Shown here: positions 1 through 7,455 of the stretch, one piece after another
Position numbering within the stretch: the first letter of the stretch is position 1
How the letters are laid out: each line of letters starts with the position of its first letter
Assembly: GCA_003512825.1 (NCBI GenBank)
Contig: DOOI01000048.1
Span: 1 to 12,500 of the forward strand
DNA: 12,500 bases
Source of the DNA: Paracoccaceae bacterium
Lineage (GTDB): Bacteria > Pseudomonadota > Alphaproteobacteria > Rhodobacterales > Rhodobacteraceae
Reading direction: 5' to 3'
The notes under the pieces: generated by a model
What the model saw: the letters and a program-made list of their open reading frames with translations, nothing else
Database searches by the model: none
Told to the model about the DNA's origin: nothing
Translations under genes and position numbers: made by a program

Positions 1-66
1 AATTCAGTGGGGGCACTCCAGGTCTTCCTCTGCGCCATCGCTCTCGCCGCAACCGTCATGTTCTGA
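1..66 (+). CDS. C-terminal end of an upstream gene, possibly a membrane protein (partial)
   Basis: Frame 1 is open from the first base to TGA at 64-66 and encodes 21 residues, mostly hydrophobic (Leu, Ala, Val, Ile, Phe), ending in Met-Phe. The composition would suit the last transmembrane helix of an integral membrane protein such as a transporter, but 21 residues are too few to name a family. The gene starts outside the window. It is co-directional with preT and separated from it by 270 bp. No clear hairpin plus T-run terminator follows it. The call rests only on open frame and composition. Confidence 0.4.
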   Translation, partial: NSVGALQVFLCAIALAATVMF

Positions 67-266
67 CTATAACGCGAGAACGGGTCCTTACCCTAGCATT
101 GGCTGTGCCTTGTTTTTCTTGATCTAAACCGCTTTGTTCATCTTGCCGAGAAAACTCTACTGCGGCAGCTCCGTTTTTACGCGGTGATTGCCGAGGCGTT
201 TGCTTGAATTTTAGGCCATTATTGCAGCAAGAGCGGATTGTTTCCGGAATTTTTGCACAAAATAAT

Positions 267-282
267 TTTACCGATTGATAAA
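267..282. promoter_or_regulatory. Degenerate RutR-like operator in the preT promoter region
   Basis: The 16 bases TTTACCGATTGATAAA match the perfect palindrome at 3730-3745 (TTTACCAAATGGTAAA) at 13 of 16 positions, or 12 of 14 when the two central bases are ignored. The site lies 54 bp upstream of the preT ATG in the most AT-rich part of the leader. A weak sigma70-type promoter can be drawn over it: TTGCAC at 253-258 and GATAAA at 277-282 with 18-bp spacing. A repressor bound here would cover the -10 element. Assignment to RutR is inferred from the adjacent rutR gene and the resemblance to the E. coli RutR box. Confidence 0.5.
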
Positions 283-336
283 AAATAAAATCATGGCATC
301 TTTGGCTTTGAGACTTAGCCAACAGAGGATGCGTTT

Positions 337-1665
337 ATGACTGCGAATGCCCTGACCCCTGGTATCGTTTCTGGGAGACTGTTGCCTCAAGATTTGAGCG
401 ACAACTTCTCGGACCTCCATCCGCAACTAAACGCATATGAAGCATTGGTCGCGGCGGATCGCTGCTATTTTTGCCATGACGCTCCCTGCATCACCGCCTG
501 TCCGACCGATATTAACATTCCCTTGTTTATTCGCCAGATCAGCACAGGCACGCCCGATGCCGCGGCCAAAACGATTTTGACGCAGAACATCCTTGGGGGG
601 ATGTGTGCACGAGTCTGCCCAACAGAAGCACTTTGCGAGCAGGCATGTGTGCGTGAGGCAGCAGAGGGAAAGCCAGTGCGGATTGGTGAGTTGCAGCGCT
701 ATGCGACCGATCACCTTATGGCAAAAGGGGTTCATCCGTTCTCCCGGGCGGCCTCGACGGGGCGACATGTCGCTGTTGTCGGGGCCGGTCCGGCAGGGTT
801 GGCCTGCGCGCATCGCTTGGCGATGAAGGGCCATGATGTGGTGATTTATGATGCGCGGCCCAAGTCGGGTGGCCTCAATGAATATGGGATTGCTGCTTAC
901 AAGGCGACTGACGGGTTCGCGCAGGCAGAGGTGGCGTGGCTGCTGAAGATCGGCGGAATTCGTATCGAATCCGGTAAAGCCTTGGGGTCGGAGATCACTC
1001 TCGCGAGTTTGCAGGCAGAGTTTGACGCCGTGTTTCTTGGCATTGGCTTGGCCGGAGTGAATGCACTTGATGTGCCCGGCGAAGATTTGGCAGGCGTCGT
1101 GGATGCCGTTGGGTTTATTGCAGAGTTGCGGCAAGCTTCTGATTTGACTGCAGTGCCGATTGGGCGCGATGTGGTGGTGATTGGTGGCGGGATGACAGCC
1201 ATCGATGCGGCCGTTCAGGCAAAGCTCTTGGGCGCGCTGAATGTGACTTTGGTTTATCGCCGGGGTCGCGATCGGATGAACGCGAGTGTTTTTGAGCAGG
1301 ATCTGGCGGCATCAAAAGGTGTAAGGATTGTAACGAATGCTCGTCCGGTCCGCGTGAACGGCGTGGGGTTGGTGCGAGAGATCGAGTTTGAATATACCGA
1401 TACGGCAATGGCGCCCACGGGAGAAACGCTGCGACTGGTTGCGGATCAAGTATTCAAAGCAATTGGGCAAAGCCTTGTTGGAACGGACTTGCCGCGCCTC
1501 GATGGGCGCAAGATAGCTGTCTCTGGTGCTGGGCGCACATCTGTTTCGGGGGTTTGGGCCGGAGGAGATTGCTCCACTGGTGGCGATGACTTGACGGTGA
1601 CCGCAGTGGCCGAAGGCCGGGATGCGGCAGAGGATATCCACTCAACATTGATGGCGGAGGGCTGA
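337..1665 (+). CDS. preT: NAD(P)H-dependent dihydropyrimidine dehydrogenase, subunit PreT
   Basis: This 442-residue cytoplasmic flavoprotein is the electron-input subunit of bacterial dihydropyrimidine dehydrogenase. It oxidises NAD(P)H and passes electrons via FAD and Fe-S clusters to PreA, which reduces uracil or thymine. It corresponds to the N-terminal part of mammalian DPD and is related to the small subunit of glutamate synthase. Eight cysteines at residues 43, 46, 51, 55 and 90, 94, 100, 104 provide ligands for two [4Fe-4S] clusters. A GxGxxG FAD fold sits at 149-154 and a second dinucleotide fold (IGGGMTA) at 282-288. The C-terminal AGGD motif is typical of FAD binding. AGAGGA lies 7 nt before the ATG. 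preA follows after 3 nt, so the two subunits are co-translated. The window's RutR-like site at 267-282 suggests control by pyrimidines. Confidence 0.95.
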   Translation: MTANALTPGIVSGRLLPQDLSDNFSDLHPQLNAYEALVAADRCYFCHDAPCITACPTDINIPLFIRQISTGTPDAAAKTILTQNILGGMCARVCPTEALCEQACVREAAEGKPVRIGELQRYATDHLMAKGVHPFSRAASTGRHVAVVGAGPAGLACAHRLAMKGHDVVIYDARPKSGGLNEYGIAAYKATDGFAQAEVAWLLKIGGIRIESGKALGSEITLASLQAEFDAVFLGIGLAGVNALDVPGEDLAGVVDAVGFIAELRQASDLTAVPIGRDVVVIGGGMTAIDAAVQAKLLGALNVTLVYRRGRDRMNASVFEQDLAASKGVRIVTNARPVRVNGVGLVREIEFEYTDTAMAPTGETLRLVADQVFKAIGQSLVGTDLPRLDGRKIAVSGAGRTSVSGVWAGGDCSTGGDDLTVTAVAEGRDAAEDIHSTLMAEG

Positions 1666-1668
1666 TCC

Positions 1669-2970
1669 ATGGCCGACCTTACAACGCATTTCGCGGGTAT
1701 TAAATCGCCCAATCCGTTCTGGTTGGCATCCGCACCTCCTACGGACAAAGAATATAACGTGCGCCGTGCCTTTGATGCCGGTTGGGGCGGCGTGGTTTGG
1801 AAGACCTTGGGTGAAGACGGTCCTCCGATCGTGAACGTGAACGGGCCACGATACGGGGCGATTTGGGGCGCTGATCGGCGTCTCTTGGGCCTCAACAATA
1901 TAGAGTTGATCACTGATCGCCCGTTGCAAGTAAACCTTGATGAAATTCGTCGCGTGAAACGCGACTACCCCGACCGAGCGTTGGTCATCAGCCTGATGGT
2001 CCCTTGTGAAGAAAAAAGCTGGAAGGATATTCTGACCAGAGTGGAGGATACAGGCGCAGATGGGGTGGAGCTAAATTTTGGTTGCCCGCACGGTATGGCG
2101 GAGCGCGGCATGGGGTCGGCTGTGGGGCAAGTGCCGGAATATATTGAAATGGTCACCGCTTGGGTGAAGCATTATTCAAAAATGCCCTGCATCGTGAAGC
2201 TGACCCCGAATGTAACCTCCATCCTTCCTCCGGCGATTGCTGCCAAACGCGGCGGAGCTGACGCGGTGAGCCTCATAAATACAGTGAAGTCGGTCACGAA
2301 TGTCGATCTCGATCATTTTTCTCCCTTCCCTATGATTGATGGGCAGGGATCGCATGGGGGTTACTGCGGGCCAGCGGTGAAGCCTATTGCGCTTAATATG
2401 GTTGGCGAAATCGCGCGACATGGTGAGACACGCGGGCTGCCAATCTCGGGGATTGGTGGGGTGACGACGTGGCGAGATGCGGCAGAGTATCTCGCAATGG
2501 GCGCAGGCAATGTTCAGGTCTGTACGGCTGCGATGACCTACGGCTTCAAGATCGTTGAAGAAATGATCTCGGGCCTGTCTCAATATCTCGATGAGAAGGG
2601 CATGACCCAGACACAATTGATTGGTCGGGCAGTGCCTAATTTTGTTGAGTGGCAGGATCTGAATTTGAACTTTGTCACCAAAGCCAAGATAGACGAGGAT
2701 CTTTGCATTAAATGCGGTCGGTGTTTCGCTGCTTGCGAAGACACCAGTCATCAAGCGATTGCGATGTCGCCCGACCGTGTGTTCACAGTCAAGGATGACG
2801 AATGCGTGGCTTGCAACCTCTGCGTCAACGTCTGCCCAGTGCAGGATTGCATTACAATGGAGCGGCTGGCGCCGGGGGCTATTGATGCGAGAACGGGAAA
2901 GGTAGTGGAGGATGCACCCGGTACATGGACCACGCATCCCAACAATCCCAATCGGGTTGCCGCGGAATAG
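1669..2970 (+). CDS. preA: NAD(P)H-dependent dihydropyrimidine dehydrogenase, catalytic subunit PreA
   Basis: This 433-residue catalytic subunit reduces uracil and thymine to 5,6-dihydro forms in the first step of reductive pyrimidine catabolism. Residues 1 to about 320 form a dihydroorotate-dehydrogenase-like FMN barrel. Residues about 340-395 are a bacterial ferredoxin domain with two full CxxCxxCxxxC motifs (C346/349/352/356 and C379/382/385/389). The motif NFGCPHGM places Asn136 and Cys139 at the positions of mammalian DPD Asn668 and the catalytic Cys671. LNN at 75-77 and Asn204-Thr205 match further DPD substrate contacts (Asn609, Asn736-Thr737), so the active site looks intact. GGAGGG inside the end of preT, 7 nt before the ATG, supports the start and coupling to preT. 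The gene ends 17 bp before the convergent rutR stop with no visible terminator. Confidence 0.96.
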   Translation: MADLTTHFAGIKSPNPFWLASAPPTDKEYNVRRAFDAGWGGVVWKTLGEDGPPIVNVNGPRYGAIWGADRRLLGLNNIELITDRPLQVNLDEIRRVKRDYPDRALVISLMVPCEEKSWKDILTRVEDTGADGVELNFGCPHGMAERGMGSAVGQVPEYIEMVTAWVKHYSKMPCIVKLTPNVTSILPPAIAAKRGGADAVSLINTVKSVTNVDLDHFSPFPMIDGQGSHGGYCGPAVKPIALNMVGEIARHGETRGLPISGIGGVTTWRDAAEYLAMGAGNVQVCTAAMTYGFKIVEEMISGLSQYLDEKGMTQTQLIGRAVPNFVEWQDLNLNFVTKAKIDEDLCIKCGRCFAACEDTSHQAIAMSPDRVFTVKDDECVACNLCVNVCPVQDCITMERLAPGAIDARTGKVVEDAPGTWTTHPNNPNRVAAE

Positions 2971-2987
2971 CCATGCAGGTTCAGAAC

Positions 2988-3617
2988 TTAGGGCTGAAGC
3001 AATTTACGGAACATGGTTTCTAGATGTGCGCCCGCCGCACGCCATGAAGCGTCTGTTTCGGGTTCCAATACACGGACCTGGGCTTCGAAATCGGCGTAAT
3101 GCTGTGTGGTCGACCAGATCGACATGATGAGGTGTCGCGGATTGACCGCAGCAATACGTCCTGCATCTACCCATTGCTGGATGAGGTCACATTTTTCATC
3201 GACTAGTGGCTTTAGCCCACTTTCCAGATGAGGTGCTATGCGGGGGGCACCTTGGAGGATTTCGTTAGCAAAGAGACGGCTTTCGCGGGGATAGGTGCGG
3301 CTCATTTCAAGCTTGCGACGGGTATAGGCCAACAGCTCTTCCATCGGGTCACCTGAAGGGTCCAGATGCGCGAGAGGATCGAGCCAAGTCTCCATGAGCC
3401 GATTTAGCAATGTAACATGGATCTCTTCTTTACCGCTGAAATAGTAGAGAATATTGGGTTTGGAGAGGCCTGCTGTGTCTGCAATTTGATCAAGCGTGCT
3501 GCCGCGGTAGCCGTGTTGGGAAAAGACTTCGAGAGCGGCTTCCAACACGCGTTTGCGGTTTTTCTGTTGAATGCGGCTCGGCTTGCGTTTTGTGGTATCA
3601 CTGCCCGTTTCGGCCAT
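2988..3617 (-). CDS. rutR: RutR-family TetR transcriptional regulator
   Basis: This 209-residue TetR-type protein carries an N-terminal helix-turn-helix (about residues 20-65) with the recognition region GLSKPNILYYF. It closely resembles E. coli RutR, which is displaced from DNA by uracil or thymine. Stretches recalled as shared with E. coli RutR include the HTH region, ESRLFANEILQGAP and TQHYADFEAQV in the ligand-binding domain. The start is supported by GGAAGG upstream of the ATG on the minus strand, 4 nt away. It lies between its probable targets, convergent with preTA and divergent from the amidase-hydA-ABC operon. The palindrome at 3730-3745 fits a RutR operator and may also autoregulate this gene. 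In E. coli RutR controls the oxidative Rut operon; here it sits with the reductive pathway. Family identity is strong; the inducer is inferred. Confidence 0.93.
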   Translation of the reverse strand: MAETGSDTTKRKPSRIQQKNRKRVLEAALEVFSQHGYRGSTLDQIADTAGLSKPNILYYFSGKEEIHVTLLNRLMETWLDPLAHLDPSGDPMEELLAYTRRKLEMSRTYPRESRLFANEILQGAPRIAPHLESGLKPLVDEKCDLIQQWVDAGRIAAVNPRHLIMSIWSTTQHYADFEAQVRVLEPETDASWRAAGAHLETMFRKLLQP

Positions 3618-3697
3618 AAAACCTTCCCGAATGCTTGAGAATTCATCATGTTGACCTCGGGGATAGCCCGCAGAGCGTCAGTTGTCCAAGACGAATC

Positions 3698-3726
3698 TTG
3701 ACAGGGTGAGGGCCAACGGCAATCGT
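3698..3726 (+). promoter_or_regulatory. Candidate sigma70 promoter of the amidase-hydA-ABC operon
   Basis: A consensus -35 hexamer TTGACA at 3698-3703 is followed, 17 bp later, by a weak -10 AATCGT at 3721-3726 (3 of 6 matches). Transcription would begin near 3732-3735, inside the palindrome at 3730-3745. The perfect -35 and its placement next to the operator support the call. The poor -10 keeps it tentative. Confidence 0.45.
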
Positions 3727-3729
3727 GAG

Positions 3730-3745
3730 TTTACCAAATGGTAAA
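3730..3745. promoter_or_regulatory. RutR operator (perfect 16-bp palindrome)
   Basis: TTTACCAAATGGTAAA has perfect 7-bp arms (TTTACCA/TGGTAAA) around AA. It equals the E. coli RutR consensus TTGACCAnnTGGTCAA except for G to T at the third base of each half-site, a symmetric change. It lies in the divergent rutR-amidase gap, just downstream of the candidate promoter at 3698-3726, so bound repressor would block initiation. It overlaps the extra codons that a GTG start at 3725 would add to the amidase gene, which argues that those codons are not translated. Confidence 0.75.
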
Positions 3746-3772
3746 AAAGCAACAAGACATCAAGGGGGTGCT

Positions 3773-5023
3773 ATGCCTGCACCGGGAGAAAACCTGCGCG
3801 TAAATGGGGACCGTCTTTGGGACAGCCTTATGGAAATGGCCAAAATTGGGCCCGGTGTCGCAGGAGGTAATAACCGTCAAACCTTGACCGATGCCGACGC
3901 AGAAGGCCGGGCCTTGTTTCAGCGCTGGTGCGAAGCGGCGGGCTGTGAGATGGGGTTGGACAGCATGGGCAATATGTTCGCTATCCGGCCCGGAACCGAG
4001 CCTGATGCGCTGCCAGTCTATATGGGAAGCCATCTTGATACGCAGCCGACGGGCGGAAAATATGATGGGGTCCTAGGTGTTCTGGGCGCTTTGGAAGTGG
4101 TGCGAAGCTTGAATGACATGGGCATCCGCACACGCCATCCGATCGCCATTGCGAATTGGACCAATGAAGAAGGCACCCGCTTTGCGCCTGCCATGCTTTC
4201 GAGTGGGGTATTCGCAGGTATTCATTCCGAGGCCTGGGCCAAAGATCGCAAAGATGCGGCGGGCAAGACCTTTGGTGGCGAACTTAAGCGTATTGGTTGG
4301 GAAGGCGCCGAGCCAGTAGGCGAGCGCAAGCTGCATGCGATGTTTGAATTACACATCGAACAAGGGCCGATCCTAGAAGCAGAAGGCAAGGAAATTGGAG
4401 TGGTCACCCATGGCCAAGGCCTGAGTTGGACCCAAGTGTCGATCACAGGCAAGGACTCGCATACAGGTTCAACGCCGATGCCTTTGCGTAAGAATGCCGG
4501 ACTTGGCATGGCCCGGGTATTGGAATTGGTGGACGAGATCGCATGGCGCCACGCACCGCATGCGGTGGGGGCGGCGGGGCATATCGATGTGTTCCCCAAC
4601 TCGCGCAACGTGATCCCCGGCAGGGTGGTGTTTACAGTGGATTTCCGTTCGCCAGATCTGGCGGTCATTCAGGATATGGAGGCGCAGCTTAAACTCGGTG
4701 CACAGAAGATTTGCGAAGAGATGGGTCTGGGGATCGCCTTCGAGAAGGTGGGTGGCTTCGATCCGGTGACCTTTGATGCCGGATGCGTCGCAGCGGTGCG
4801 GGGCGCGGCAGAGCGTTTAGGTTATTCGCATCGAGATATCATTTCGGGGGCGGGGCATGATGCGTGCTGGATCAATCAAGTGGCCCCGACGGCGATGATC
4901 ATGTGCCCTTGCGTGGGCGGTTTGTCACATAATGAGGCCGAGGAAATTTCAAAAGACTGGGCGACGGCAGGCACTGATGTGTTGTTGCACGCAGTATTAG
5001 AGACCGCAGGCGTAGTGGCCTGA
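3773..5023 (+). CDS. pydC: N-carbamoyl-beta-alanine amidohydrolase (M20 Zn-dependent hydrolase)
   Basis: This 416-residue cytoplasmic enzyme belongs to the M20 metallopeptidase-like group of allantoate amidohydrolases, L-carbamoylases and beta-ureidopropionases. By context it hydrolyses N-carbamoyl-beta-alanine to beta-alanine, CO2 and NH3, the third pathway step. Dinuclear metal ligands are visible: His87 (GSHLDT), Asp98 (KYDG), Glu132-Glu133 (NEEGTRF), His194 (LHIEQG) and His386 (LSHNEAEE). PNSRNVIPG at 275-283 belongs to the lid/dimerisation domain. The ATG at 3773 is chosen because AAGGGGG lies 4 nt upstream. The alternative GTG at 3725 has no convincing ribosome site and would run through the operator and likely transcription start. 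It is the first gene of a six-gene operon. Sequence alone does not separate beta-ureidopropionase from allantoate or hydantoin specificity; the neighbours decide it. Confidence 0.9.
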   Translation: MPAPGENLRVNGDRLWDSLMEMAKIGPGVAGGNNRQTLTDADAEGRALFQRWCEAAGCEMGLDSMGNMFAIRPGTEPDALPVYMGSHLDTQPTGGKYDGVLGVLGALEVVRSLNDMGIRTRHPIAIANWTNEEGTRFAPAMLSSGVFAGIHSEAWAKDRKDAAGKTFGGELKRIGWEGAEPVGERKLHAMFELHIEQGPILEAEGKEIGVVTHGQGLSWTQVSITGKDSHTGSTPMPLRKNAGLGMARVLELVDEIAWRHAPHAVGAAGHIDVFPNSRNVIPGRVVFTVDFRSPDLAVIQDMEAQLKLGAQKICEEMGLGIAFEKVGGFDPVTFDAGCVAAVRGAAERLGYSHRDIISGAGHDACWINQVAPTAMIMCPCVGGLSHNEAEEISKDWATAGTDVLLHAVLETAGVVA

Positions 5024-5066
5024 ACAGTAATTCGCGAGGGCACTGCGCGAGAAAGGGAGACGGACG

Positions 5067-6530
5067 ATGGCAACAAAGGTTATCAAGGGCGGTATGGTGT
5101 GCACTGCAGATCGTACGTGGAAGGCCGATGTGCTGATCGAGGACGAGACGATCAAGCAAATCGGCGAGAACCTGAAGGGCGACGAGTATATCGATGCCGA
5201 AGGTGCCTATGTAATTCCCGGCGGCATTGATCCTCACACCCATTTGGAAATGCCGTTTATGGGCACGACTGCTGCAGAGACATTTGAAACGGGCACTTGG
5301 GCCGCGGCCTGCGGTGGCACGACAATGATCGTGGATTTCTGCCTGCCGGGGGCCGATGGCAGTATCAAAAATGCCATTCATGAGTGGCATCGCAAATCCG
5401 CGCCACAGATCTGTGCCGATATCGGCTACCACATGGCAATCACGGGCTGGAACGAGCAGGTATTCACCGAGATGAAAGACGCCGTAGATATGGGTGTCAA
5501 TTCCTTCAAGCATTTCATGGCCTATAAGGGCGCATTGATGATTGAGGATGATGAGATGTTTGCCTCTTTCAAACGCTGTCGAGAATTGGGCGCTTTGCCT
5601 ATGGTTCATGCTGAGAACGGTGATCTCGTGGCCGAGATGCAGCAAAAGTATTTTGATCAAGGAATTACCGGGCCTGAAGGCCATGCGTATTCGCGCCCCC
5701 CTGAGTTTGAAGGCGAGGCTGCCAACCGGGCGATTTGCATCGCCGATGCTGCGGGCGTTCCTTTGTACATTGTGCATGTCTCTTGTGAGCAGGCGCATGA
5801 AGCGATCCGTCGGGCACGCCAAAAGGGGATGCGCGTTTATGGCGAACCGCTCATTCAGTTCCTGACCTTGGATGAGAGCGAGTATTTCAATACGGATTGG
5901 GATCATGCTGCGCGGCGTGTAATGTCGCCACCGTTTCGGTCAAAGGACCATCAAGACAGCCTTTGGGCAGGATTGCAGTCAGGTTCATTGCAGGTGGTTG
6001 CAACGGATCATGCGGCCTTCACCACGGCGCAAAAACGCGCCGGACAAAAGGATTTCCGGATTATTCCTAACGGCTCGAATGGTCTGGAAGAGCGACTTGC
6101 GGTCTTGTGGACTGAAGGCGTTGAAACTGGTCGGTTGACCCCGAATGAGTTTGTGGCGGCAACGTCGACCAATGTGGCCAAGATCCTCAATATCTACCCC
6201 AAGAAAGGAGCAATCGTGGAAGGGGCAGATGCCGACATCGTTGTATGGGACCCAAAGATCACCAAGACTATTTCGGCTTCAAACCACCACAGTATCCTTG
6301 ATTATAACGTGTTTGAAGGTTTCGAAGTGAAAGCGCAGGCACGATTTACGTTGTCGCGCGGTGAGGTGGTTTGGGCTTGGGGACAAAACAGCCAGCCGAA
6401 CCCAGGTCGGGGGCGATTTGTGCCACGCCCAGCGTTCCCAAGCGCAAATATTGCCTTGTCGAAGTGGAAAGAGCTGACGGCTCCGAAAATGATCCAGCGC
6501 GACCCGATGAATATTCCGGCAGGGATTTGA
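5067..6530 (+). CDS. hydA: Dihydropyrimidinase
   Basis: This 487-residue cytoplasmic member of the cyclic amidohydrolase superfamily opens the ring of dihydrouracil or dihydrothymine to give the N-carbamoyl-beta-amino acid. That product feeds the amidohydrolase encoded just upstream. The two-metal site is complete: His57-x-His59 (DPHTHLEMP), Lys148 (SFKHFMAYKG, the lysine carboxylated in this family), His181 (VHAENGD), His237 (YIVHVSC) and Asp314 (ATDHAAF). The length matches bacterial dihydropyrimidinases and D-hydantoinases. GGGAGA lies upstream of the ATG. The gene is 43 bp downstream of the amidase and in the same operon. A D-hydantoinase activity is possible as a side reaction, but preTA in the same cluster makes the pyrimidine role the best reading. 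Confidence 0.95.
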   Translation: MATKVIKGGMVCTADRTWKADVLIEDETIKQIGENLKGDEYIDAEGAYVIPGGIDPHTHLEMPFMGTTAAETFETGTWAAACGGTTMIVDFCLPGADGSIKNAIHEWHRKSAPQICADIGYHMAITGWNEQVFTEMKDAVDMGVNSFKHFMAYKGALMIEDDEMFASFKRCRELGALPMVHAENGDLVAEMQQKYFDQGITGPEGHAYSRPPEFEGEAANRAICIADAAGVPLYIVHVSCEQAHEAIRRARQKGMRVYGEPLIQFLTLDESEYFNTDWDHAARRVMSPPFRSKDHQDSLWAGLQSGSLQVVATDHAAFTTAQKRAGQKDFRIIPNGSNGLEERLAVLWTEGVETGRLTPNEFVAATSTNVAKILNIYPKKGAIVEGADADIVVWDPKITKTISASNHHSILDYNVFEGFEVKAQARFTLSRGEVVWAWGQNSQPNPGRGRFVPRPAFPSANIALSKWKELTAPKMIQRDPMNIPAGI

Positions 6531-6587
6531 GTAATGCCTGCCCGCAGATCGCAACCTTGGAAATTGGATTGATCAAGATAACAGAGC

Positions 6588-6606
6588 GCCGCGCGATGGT
6601 CGCGGC
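6588..6606 (+). other. Intercistronic inverted repeat between hydA and the ABC genes
   Basis: GCCGCG (6588-6593) and CGCGGC (6601-6606) are perfect 6-bp arms around a 7-nt loop, in the 103-bp gap between hydA and the ATPase gene. A shorter alternative stem, CGCGA/TCGCG with a 3-nt loop, overlaps it. No T-run follows, so it is not a classical terminator. It could be an mRNA processing or stability element separating enzyme from transporter expression, or chance in a GC-rich spacer. Confidence 0.3.
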
Positions 6607-6633
6607 TAGAAACGAACTGGGGAGATATCGGGT

Positions 6634-7419
6634 TTGACGACGCAGAATGTCATAAGTGCTAAGGGGCTGGACCTCGTCTTTCAAACGAATGACGGGCCAG
6701 TGCACGCACTTCGCGATGTCAATCTGGATATCAAGAAGGGAGATTTCGTCAGCTTTATAGGGCCGTCGGGATGCGGGAAAACCACGTTCTTGCGTTGCAT
6801 GGCTGATTTGGAGCACCCAACGGGAGGGGATATTCGTGTAAATGGGGTTAGCCCGGCCGAAGCGCGTCAATCGCGCGCCTATGGGTATGTGTTTCAGGCG
6901 GCAGGGCTTTATCCTTGGCGTACGATTGGGCGCAATATTTCGCTGCCACTCGAGATTATGGGCTACGAAAAACGGGATATCGAGGCACGGGTGAGCCGGG
7001 TGCTTGAATTGGTCGATCTATCGGGTTTCGCCAAGAAATACCCATGGCAGCTCTCGGGCGGGATGCAGCAGCGCGCCTCTATTGCTCGTGCCCTGTCGTT
7101 TGATGCTGATATTTTGCTCATGGATGAGCCTTTTGGTGCGCTTGATGAGATTGTGCGCGACCATTTGAACGAGCAGTTGTTGCAGCTCTGGGCGCGCACG
7201 AACAAGACCATTGCTTTTGTCACGCACTCGATCCCGGAAGCTGTCTATCTCTCAACGAGGATCGTTGTGATGAGCCCAAGGCCAGGACGGATTACCGATA
7301 TAATCGAGAGCCCCTTGCCGCGCGAGCGGCCATTAGACATTCGCGATAGCCCAGAGTTTTTGGAAATTGCTCATAGAGTGCGTGATGGGTTGCGAGCGGG
7401 GCACGCGTATGAGGAATAA
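6634..7419 (+). CDS. ABC transporter ATP-binding protein, NitT/TauT family (probable pyrimidine importer)
   Basis: This 261-residue cytoplasmic ATPase powers the importer encoded by the next three genes. All nucleotide-binding motifs are present: Walker A GPSGCGKTT at 43-51, Q-loop Gln88, signature LSGGMQQR at 140-147, Walker B LLMDEPF at 161-167 and switch His198. The sequence resembles SsuB/TauB/ThiZ-type ATPases. Translation most likely begins at a TTG, because GGGGAG lies 9 nt upstream and no ATG or GTG gives a complete N-terminus in this frame. The rare start may lower the level of the ATPase. The next gene starts 36 bp downstream. The substrate is inferred only from the operon: uracil, thymine or related pyrimidines, with a thiamine-type pyrimidine as alternative. 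Confidence 0.9.
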   Translation: MTTQNVISAKGLDLVFQTNDGPVHALRDVNLDIKKGDFVSFIGPSGCGKTTFLRCMADLEHPTGGDIRVNGVSPAEARQSRAYGYVFQAAGLYPWRTIGRNISLPLEIMGYEKRDIEARVSRVLELVDLSGFAKKYPWQLSGGMQQRASIARALSFDADILLMDEPFGALDEIVRDHLNEQLLQLWARTNKTIAFVTHSIPEAVYLSTRIVVMSPRPGRITDIIESPLPRERPLDIRDSPEFLEIAHRVRDGLRAGHAYEE

Positions 7420-7455
7420 AGCGCAAAACTGTTCACTTTGTCACGAGGTGAGCGC

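Noticed and set aside
1..5. AATTC at the window start matching the terminal repeat, hinting at a circular molecule
   Set aside because: Joining the ends would give TTCAA followed by AATTC, which breaks the repeat phase by one base. A 5-base match is expected by chance.
56..322. Minus-strand 88-codon open frame in the preT leader
   Set aside because: It overlaps the upstream gene end, runs through the promoter-operator region, has no ribosome site and resembles no family.
427..1134. Minus-strand open frame of 235 codons opposite preT, and a similar one at 2176-2937 opposite preA
   Set aside because: Both are antisense to genes with intact Fe-S, flavin and active-site motifs, and neither has a plausible ribosome site or family resemblance.
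1669..2970. Possible loss of the catalytic cysteine of PreA at GSAVGQ (residues 149-154)
   Set aside because: Alignment from memory to mammalian DPD puts Cys671 in the NLSCPHGM motif, which is NFGCPHGM here with Cys139 present, so the active site is intact.
3725..3772. GTG start at 3725 adding 16 residues to the amidohydrolase
   Set aside because: The added codons run through the RutR-like palindrome and the likely transcription start, while ATG 3773 has AAGGGGG 4 nt upstream and gives the usual family length.
4899..5906. Long minus-strand open frame of 335 codons
   Set aside because: It lies opposite the amidohydrolase and dihydropyrimidinase genes, whose catalytic motifs are complete. The antisense translation has no recognisable motif and is a codon-bias shadow.
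6531..6633. TPP riboswitch ahead of the ThiXYZ-like transporter
   Set aside because: I looked for the conserved CTGAGA-type core and found none; the spacer is also short for a TPP aptamer plus expression platform.
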